DNA from: Scalesia atractyloides
Lineage: Eukaryota; Streptophyta; Magnoliopsida; Asterales; Asteraceae
Reading direction: 5' to 3'
Length of the DNA stretch: 64,000 nucleotides
NCBI GenBank assembly: GCA_947069175.1
Contig: CAMTDV010000022.1
Span: 34,845,476 to 34,909,475, forward strand
The notes below the pieces were generated by a model that made no database searches, was not told where the DNA came from, and worked only from the letters and a program-made list of their open reading frames with translations. A program made the position numbers and the translations under genes. Below are positions 56,587 through 64,000 of this stretch, piece by piece. Each line of letters starts with the position of its first letter. The first letter of the stretch is position 1.

Positions 56587-59046
56587 TGTGACAACCGGCA
56601 CTTTCTGGTAATTTCCGTACAATTAAACAATCATTTATATTCTACAATTATGTGTTTTAAACATCAATACAACATGCTTACATGTCATACATTTAGAAAT
56701 CTCGCAGAATACATTTTAAATATGCATATCACACATTTTGTTCGTCGCATTATGAAACAGTTAAAGCAGTGCACAAAACAACTAGTAGACTTGCTGGTTA
56801 GACTAGCTGTGTCAGCATAGTTCTGGTACTAAGCTAAAAGACAGATTTAAGACTTAAAATTAGGTCCAACATTAAAACTATATCAAACCCCAAGTGGGAA
56901 AACAAGGATATTCATTAACACCTTCCGTAAAGTATACTATCACTAAAATGTCCAATTCAGACCACAAGTACCAAAATTCAGCATAATTCAGCATTTTATA
57001 ACTAGTGCAATGTACAAAGATTGAACATCATAAACTACATAAAATAATATGGGAAAGATCGTCCAAGTACCTAAACCCTTCATGCTATACAAAATACATG
57101 AGTTGATCTTTTAACAAAACTAGCACCAAACAAGTATCCGAACACGAACTAGACTTAGCATGCAAGCTAGTTAACAATATTTTGACATCATCAAACTAGT
57201 GAAGATCACTAAACACCTCAAAATCAATTAAAACCTCTAAATCCAACTAACACCTAATTAAACCTTCAAGTTTCAACTAAGTTCCTTAACTATGGACGGT
57301 CAACATAGGGGCCTTACATGCCCCCATGTTGTCTCAAGATAAGAAAGGTGGCATGTTGGTTAATTAGTGGAGGGAGAGTTTGTTTAGGTTATAAAGATAA
57401 CCTTATCACCAACATAATCTTCACAACTTCCCAACCCCAAATTCAAAATCCATCTCTCCTTCTTCTTCCTCCCAACTAATGGCCCAAGCAACCCCAAACC
57501 ACATCCATTTTTGCTTCATCTCACAAGCATTCCAAGCATACAGAAGGATTCCTCAAGGCATTCTAAGAAGGTTTCAAGCTTCGGAAGTTCAAGGGCCACT
57601 TTGGGGAGCTTTTATCCACCACTTTCATCTCATTCTCATCATCTTGTTCTTGAGCTTTCTTGCTAGCCAATAGTGCCGGTAGCAAGTCACCTTGCCCTTT
57701 GTCAAGCTACTTATTTCATGTGGTTATAGAAATACAAGAAAACCATCTTGAAGCTCATCATAAAATACTTGATAAACATGAAAGAACACTAAAAATCTAA
57801 CTTGTTTACTTGATTGTTTGAGTTGATTATGTGTTAGATCTAGTAAGATTGTTGTCATGGACCAAGTGATCTTGTTAATATTATGTTAAAAGCATAGATC
57901 TAAGATAAAAGTGTTAGATCTAGCAAGATCCATCAACTTGAGGTTATGAACTTGAAAATGGTATAAAAATGATTTTTAGAAAGTGTAACAAGTAAATATA
58001 TGTAAAGATCTTGCTAGTGAGTTTTGTAAGTGTGCTTTCAAAGTTAACATAAATTTGTTAAAAAGGGTGATCAACATGAAGAGGGTTATGGATCTAAAGG
58101 GCTCATGTTGTTACAAGTTCATAAGATTCATTGTTGGAAGTTTAGTATATAAAAAAGTCTTGTTAAATTGTTGGATGAACTTGTTAGTTTTAAACATAAA
58201 AACACATGTTTTTAAACATGGGAAACCCCTAAATCTAGGGGTAACTATAGCCAATTTTTCTAAAAAATCTAACACTTAGAAAAATATATTTTAGACAAGA
58301 TTTTAGTAGTTGAATGTTTAAAGATGTTAAACATAATTTTTCCCAAATTTTATACAAAAATTAAGTTAAGAAAATAGAGTTTCTTAAAGATAAAAATGGA
58401 TATAAATATATATAATTAGAGAAATTATATATATATTAAGTGGTCACCCAAGATTATGTGCTTACTTGTATATATTATGAGTATTATAGTGTATATGTAG
58501 GGATTCATATTTCACTAAATACTCACAAGAAATATAAATACAAAAATACACCCAAAGTACATTAAAAATAATCAAATATAAAATACGTATACTTACCCAT
58601 ATATGGGTCAATGGGCAATAATACAAATAATATATATTTATATATTCCCTTACCATATGGACTTTATTACAAACAAATCTTAAAACATATTATTTAAAAA
58701 AATATATATATAATTTTTGAAAAACATAAAAATCATAAGGAAATGATTTTTGTCACTAAATACAAAATACATGGGTATTTATACCCAGATACATGTATAC
58801 TTGTCTAAGTATACACTTGGTTAAATTACAAGATATTCAAATATTTACACAAGTATACGTATACCAAATAATATTAAAACTATTATTTAACAAAATCTTA
58901 CATATTTATTTTGGGAAATAATACAATTATACATCCACTTTGACTTGGCCAAAGGTACACAAAAACAAGAATACATAAAGTAGTATAAGTATACATATAC
59001 AAGAACAAGTTAAAAATATATTATTTTTAACATCCATCGAACTTGG

Positions 59047-59048
<2 letters not shown>

Positions 59049-59080
<32 letters not shown>
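59049..59080. repeat. (AT)n microsatellite
   Basis: About 16 AT units inside the solo LTR. Confidence 0.9.
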
Positions 59081-59082
<2 letters not shown>

Positions 59083-60010
59083 AAAATATATATACACATA
59101 CACTTAGAAGGTGATCAAGGATCACATTGAACAATAAAATATATTCACAATGACGCTATCGAGTCAAACCTGTGAGACCCGACTACAAGGGGCTCGGCCC
59201 TACACAAGTCGCGGACACGTACATATCACTCGTGCGAGACACGAAGTCTCAAGAGGCCTAGGCCCGTTCATACAACTCACGAATATAACAAAATATATAT
59301 TTAATAACAACAATTCCATACAACTTAATACAAGTCCTAGTACAAATTCAAGATGTAAGACTTGTACATAGAACGTACATAGACCTAAGTGTCTAACGAA
59401 TATAGGACATATGTAGGTTGTGATACAAACCGAGGAAATTGCACGTGAGCATTTGCACGCATCTTACAGATGCACTTCTGTGAGTTCATGTCCCCTTTTC
59501 ATTTTAAATGCTTTCAGTTTTTACAACTATCAGGGGAGATACATGTACAATGGTATAATAAGCTAGGGATGAAACACACTTAGATCATCTGCGAATAGGG
59601 TGGAACTTAAGCACCATTAATCATGTTTAGACCAAGGAACGAATAGGGAGATCTATTGGGTTTTGGTGAGCTCCACTCTTGGTCCACGAGACCAGAAGAG
59701 TGCTTTTGTGTCCCAGTCGAGGGTAATCGACACAAAATTCGTCAAGGGTTGCATTGCTTCCTATGTCGACACACATATTAATGTCCTAGCTATACATTAA
59801 TGATCAATAATTTCATTTACGCTTTAACATACCAGATTTTATACAAATACATCTCCCATTTTAAAGATTCATTTGATACAAAAACAACTACATGAATTCA
59901 CGAACTTTGTTGACGTTTTAAACTTACATGTATTCAGACAATTAGTGGACTATGCAGGGATTTCATGTCAAGAAAGCAAGAGCCGCAACTCCATGACATC
60001 TTTTGGAGGG

Positions 60011-60058
60011 TTTGACCGTTATATACCGCCTCCTTGCGGTGATATAGTGGTCAAAACT
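60011..60058 (+). other. Long imperfect hairpin in the solo LTR
   Basis: TTTGACC...TATA..CCGC and GCGG..ATATA..GGTCAAA are complementary across a loop of about 6 nt. Confidence 0.55.
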
Positions 60059-60492
60059 GTGACATTTGTGCCTTTTCAATCATTGCACATTTACAAACAA
60101 CCTGTATTCAATGAAACCCTGTGTTTTATTTCCAAATATTTTTGTATTCAATAAAATCTTGTATTTATTGATGAGAATGCCGAAAATGTCAATCGTTGCA
60201 CAATTTCGATCATTTTCGTGTTCGCTAAAGCGTTTTACGCATTTTTGCGAAACGTGTAACCGTACAACCCAACGAACCGACATCCACGACATTTTCATGC
60301 ATAATCCAAGTTACACATGTCTTAACACCTTTATATAACCTAAATATTAAGTTAAAGGGGTTAAAAATGGCAAACAAGTGAAAATACAAGTCCAAGGGCC
60401 AAAAATGTCAAAAAAATTATAAATATTTTCGCTTCTTCACCAAGTTTGCCACATATCTCCAATTTTTGACACCTACCACTCACTTTGCCACA

Positions 60493-60497
60493 CTTAA
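60493..60497. repeat. Target-site duplication CTTAA, right copy (solo LTR)
   Basis: Directly follows TTTGCCACA; matches 56582-56586. Confidence 0.6.
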
Positions 60498-60557
60498 TAT
60501 GGTGTTGATACATTTTAGGTGTGAGTCCCAAATCATATTCGGATCACAGTGGTTGAT

Positions 60558-60974
60558 TGTTATCACCCAAACAACTATAGATTAGTTGTTTGAATGTGTG
60601 AAAGTTAAGAAAAACCAAACTAAGAAGATGAAGAATCTTGACTGGATCAAACAACTAGTGTCGTATATGAAATCCCAATAATACACAATCAATAACAGCA
60701 CCTGGATATTCGGATGTAAGCACAATAACAAAAATCACAACACAAGAGAATCACCAAAATCTGTCCAAGAAATTGAGACAATATATTCATTGAGTACCAT
60801 ATTTATACAAAACGACTACCCAACATAATTAATAATTACGCTGGATAGTTAAATACGCCGCCAACATTTAAGTTTCATACAATTACACTTTTGACCCTTC
60901 AACATTGTCTAACTATTACAAACCAGCTCAAACTGTGGATAATCAAGCACCAACGGTCTCAAAAAGTTCTAACA
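60558..60974 (-). repeat. 3' LTR of a minus-strand copia-like element
   Basis: Read on the minus strand it starts TGTTAGAACTTTTTGAGACC and ends GGGTGATAACA, giving TGTTA/TAACA inverted ends and 417 bp. A TATAAATATGG box (plus-strand about 60797-60807) lies inside. The minus-strand purine tract GGTCTAGGGGATA (60975-60987) immediately precedes it. The bases beyond its end are ATCAA (plus 60553-60557, TTGAT), the predicted TSD. The partner LTR must be right of the window. Confidence 0.65.
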
Positions 60975-61006
60975 TATCCCCTAGACCGTGTCGTGCTTGA
61001 GTTTCT

Positions 61007-63726
61007 TCAATCTTGTTTCGGAGCTTCAGGGTCTGCGGCTGGACCTTGATCTTTATCTTGCGCAGCTTGATCGGTAGGTCGGTCGGTTGTTGCTTCAATT
61101 GTTTCTTCAGAGCTTAGATTAACAATAGCTTCACTTGAGGGTTGTTGTAACTCTGTAGTGGCTTCATATGTGGATGAAACAGGAGTTTGAGATTGAGATG
61201 CAGCTTGAGATGGTGAGGGAGCTTTCTGTTGGGATGATGACTTGTGCTTCCTTTTTCTTTTTCTTGCCTCCTCCTTTTCTTTCTGCTTCTCGATTCTGAG
61301 TACAATCTCCATCATTTCTATCTTTCTTTCTCTAGCCCGCTCCACAGCCCTTTGAAATAACATTCCTTCTTCTCTGTACTCATTTCCGGCTCCAACGTGG
61401 ATTTTGTGGCCATAGAGGATGTTAAGATCAGAAAGACAGAACATGAAAACATCCATCGGGTCTAGAATGCGAATATCTTCGTTAAAGACCAGTCGGATCA
61501 CTGCGTCTCCCGTCGTAGAACCACTTCTTGAAATTTGTAAGCATGACGAGCTGTTCTGGTGGGATTTTGACTCTCGTTTCAACCTTAGGAGGATCGATGA
61601 CCCATGTAACCATTCCCTTTCTGGTGATAGGATCTTTTGTGGTCTTTGACACTCTTCTTCGTGGTCGTTGTGGCTTGAAAAGTGTGAAACCCCGATTGCA
61701 TTCTCTCAGAATAAGTCTTTCAAACTCAGCTCCGATGCTACTGTTGGTTGGGTTTATCAAGTCTACCTGCCCAGTTCCTGAATATCCCATCTTGGGAGGT
61801 TTTTCATATTGACTCCGGTCTTGAAGTGCTGAATGACTCCACCTCGTCTCTTCACAATGAACATCCCCTTGAGATTACAGTACTTCCAGCTTATGATTCT
61901 ATCGGTAACTGCAGATTTTTCAACAGTGACCACCTGATAGAAGTCTGGAAGTTTTTCTCTTTCTTTCCGGAACCACTCTGGATGCATTAGAGTTACCGAG
62001 TCACCATCCTCAGTTTCATAAACAGTATCTTCCTCCAAACCCCATTCAACAAATCGAGCTGGCATCTCATCCCTGTCCACCTCCTCTTCTTCGCTTTCGT
62101 CATCCTCAGTGACGTTTACGGCAGATTCTAAGCGCTTTTTCTTCTTTTCTGCGTCTTCAGTCCTTTATCTTTCTTCTTCGGCCTTGAACTTCTCATAGTA
62201 AAAAATGTCTGTGGAAGAGAACATCGGTGGTATGTCTACTTCGGTGCAAAGTTCTCTGATCATACTATACATCTTTTCCATCCCATCATGCTGAAATCTC
62301 ACGAATCTCGTTTGTTCTTTGACATATGCATGGAGTTCTTTGTTTCTCTTTCGTTGTTCTCTCAGCTTTTCGCGAATAACATTCGCGTTGCTTACCTGAT
62401 GTTTCAACAGACAAATCTCCTAAGCTGGGCCTTTCCCAATGTCTTTCGCCAGCTTATCGTACAAATCCTGAAAATGGACGTGGTCTTCGAGGAGCTTGTT
62501 GCGGCATCTGCCTTGGTTATGCCTCTGTTGACGATCCTTCCCCTGTTTTCTTACGCTTCTGCGGGGGAGATAAACTTGGAGCTTCTAGATCGACAATCAA
62601 TTGATCAACAAATTCGTCTAACTGTTCTTGCTCGGTAGTGACTGTTACTAGCATTTCAGATTCTGTCAATGACGCCTCTTTCTTCTAGCTTCTCTTTTCT
62701 CTCTTTCTTCGGCCTCGTGGATTGCACAGAAATTCTCAATGTGCTCGCGATGTTCTCTGGTGCCTCCTGCCCTGAAGCTGTTTTCCATCAATCGTTCTTG
62801 AGAAGCAATATCTTTCCATTTCTTTGATGAGTCCCCTTCCTTCATAATTTTCTTTCCTTATTCTTTCTAACTAGCTGCTCGGTTTCCACTTCTTCCTCTT
62901 CCACTTCCTCATCAACATCTCCTTGTCTATTTCTCTTAACACGTTCTCTGTATTTCTCATAGGCTGCTTTCACAACATGATATATTTCTTCTCTATACAT
63001 CCACTGATGCAGCAGCACCCATTCTTCAGTTTTCAGCTCTGTAATCTGACGACGTATCAGCAACTGGAACTTGTATAGACCGCCATCATGAGGGAGACTT
63101 GGATGTTGGTCGTTGATGAGAGCTGACCAAACCGTGGGTACATGGCCCACGTGGAGGAATTGGAGTTATCAACCATGCAGTAAAAGATAAGACCGGAGAT
63201 ATTGAATGGCTGTTTTGTGCAAAGGTTGAGCATAGCAGCCGACCATTCTAAGTTCAATCCATCATATCCTCCCTTTCTGTGAGCCAAGCTCATAGCAAAT
63301 ACATGAAGAATGAATCTCCAGTACTTTGTAAGCCCCTTTCTTTTGATCTCGTTCTTCTCTCTGAAATCTCCAACATACCTCATCCCCTTAAAACCATCGA
63401 GAATGTCATCCTTCTTAATTCTGAGCGGATCACTGTGCTTGTCTCCAAGACTAAGGACTCTTCATACATTTTCCTCTGTTACTACGATCTTCTTATTCCT
63501 CACTATAGCCGTGATTCTCTTAACTTCGTTTACTGTTGACACCTTGGCGGTTTTCCAAAACTCCTCAATGTGGATGTTGTAGTATGATCAGATCGGCTTG
63601 AACAGCATAGCTAATCCTGCTTGAGTTTATCCACTCTGCTACATCTTTGAAATCACTTGGAGGTGGAACCAGTTTGCACGGCTGATTGTGCTTTCGTGTT
63701 TTATCCCAGATGATTTCCTTCACCAT
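61007..63726 (-). pseudogene. Extra 3' ORF of the copia-like element: unrecognised repetitive protein, frameshifted
   Basis: On the minus strand from ATG 63726 (MVKEIIWDKTRKHNQPCKLV) to a stop at 61007, about 900 codons in several frames. N-terminal region: ADLIILQHPH, EEFWKTAKV, YVGDFREKNEIKRKGLTKYW, RKGGYDGLNL and FNISGLIFYCMV. Middle: an acidic/basic coiled coil (DVDEEVEEEEVETEQ). C-terminal module: MHPEWFRKERE, MFIVKRRGGVIQHF, PRWDIQELGR, FTLFKPQRPRR and LVMLTNFKKWFYDGRRS, then a low-complexity Ser/Gln/Glu tail. I do not know the function. The pattern resembles multicopy hypothetical proteins of Asteraceae genomes (from memory). It ends just before the purine tract and LTR, so it is probably retroelement-encoded. 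Confidence 0.5.
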
Positions 63727-64000
63727 TTCTGAAATCGAAAACGAGTCAAGTTAGATTATTCATATACTATATATATATATATATACATATATATAAGTAT
63801 AAGAATATACATTAATAACAACATTTTAAAGATATACATTAATTTATACATAAAATATATTATAAATAAAATAGAAAAAAGAGATCTAAAATAAATTTCA
63901 TAAAACCGCTGTTATTTACGCTATACCAATTTCACCAGATACTTAACACGAGACTCAGAGACAACTACGCTGAGTTAGGAATATTTACGCTGCATGGGAG
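63727..64000. other. AT-rich flank with (TA)n
   Basis: No ORF supported. TA-rich microsatellite at about 63765-63795. Lies upstream of the minus-strand ORF. Confidence 0.6.

Larger units (their letters stand above)
56587..60492 (+). mobile_element. Probable solo LTR, about 3.9 kb (Ty3/gypsy)
   Basis: Starts TGTGACAACC and ends TTTGCCACA, giving imperfect terminal inverted repeats (TGTGACAA against TGTGGCAA), and is flanked by CTTAA on both sides. It holds no gag or pol. A promoter-like zone (TATAAAGATA at 57390) with a CT-rich tract lies near 57390-57475. The DNA is AT-rich further right. The orientation is inferred from the promoter-like zone. A solo LTR arises by recombination between the two LTRs of one element. 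Confidence 0.6.

Noticed and set aside
57479..57673. 64-codon ORF after the TATA-like zone of the solo LTR
   Set aside because: Could be a leader ORF, but it is short, unrecognised and probably chance in the CT-rich leader.
60040..60062. Solo LTR end at ACTGTGACA (60062)
   Set aside because: Following bases TTTGT do not match the CTTAA before the left end, whereas 60492 is followed exactly by CTTAA.

Overview
The window is plant nuclear DNA made almost entirely of nested and degenerate LTR retrotransposons. I see no convincing single-copy host gene. The element families fit a large-genome eudicot: Tekay/Del-type chromoviruses, a Tat-lineage Ty3/gypsy element, gag-rich Ty1/copia derivatives, initiator-tRNA-Met-type primer binding sites and a plastid DNA fragment. 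From memory of the families they fit Asteraceae best; that placement is an inference, not a measurement.

Layering, outermost first. (1) A Tat-lineage Ty3/gypsy element lies on the minus strand. Its gag C-terminus, protease, RT, RNase H and integrase read leftward from 49298 to 44936. A broken, intron-containing plus-strand gene resembling the plant 'putative gypsy type transposon' family occupies 659-2861 and 38435-39429 and converges on it, as expected for a Tat antisense ORF. (2) That gene is split by Ty3/gypsy element H (2862-38429, TSD GTTGA, LTRs of 1473 and 1450 bp), which has gag and a chromodomain remnant but no RT or integrase. (3) H gag is split at 5342/34847 by a tandem array (5343-34846, TSD GTCAA): four LTRs of about 2.87 kb alternating with three internal regions of about 6.0 kb, nearly identical, period about 8.88 kb. 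(4) A gag-only Ty1/copia element (39700-44831, 424/419-bp LTRs) sits between the antisense gene and the Tat pol, and contains a 303-bp plastid psbD/psbC fragment (43956-44258). (5) At 49299-51712 are two 3' fragments of H-type LTRs and a copia-type gag remnant.

From 51.7 to 56.6 kb the DNA is AT-rich with simple repeats and local duplications and no gene. 56587-60492 looks like a 3.9-kb solo LTR (TSD CTTAA). At 60558-60974 is the 3' LTR of a minus-strand copia-like element, preceded by a long frameshifted ORF (63726 to 61007) of an unrecognised repetitive protein family.

The array is the most informative part. Only its outer edges carry a TSD, all three copies share two amber codons in pol and a lysine at the catalytic glutamate of integrase, and the two internal LTRs look like LTR4 on their left and LTR1 on their right. 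This fits one insertion that decayed slightly and was then amplified by unequal crossing-over between its LTRs. Single-base indels between copies outnumber substitutions, so some frameshifts may be assembly errors. Each LTR also holds a row of three hairpins with 6-nt loops and covarying stems, the best candidate for an undescribed functional structure.
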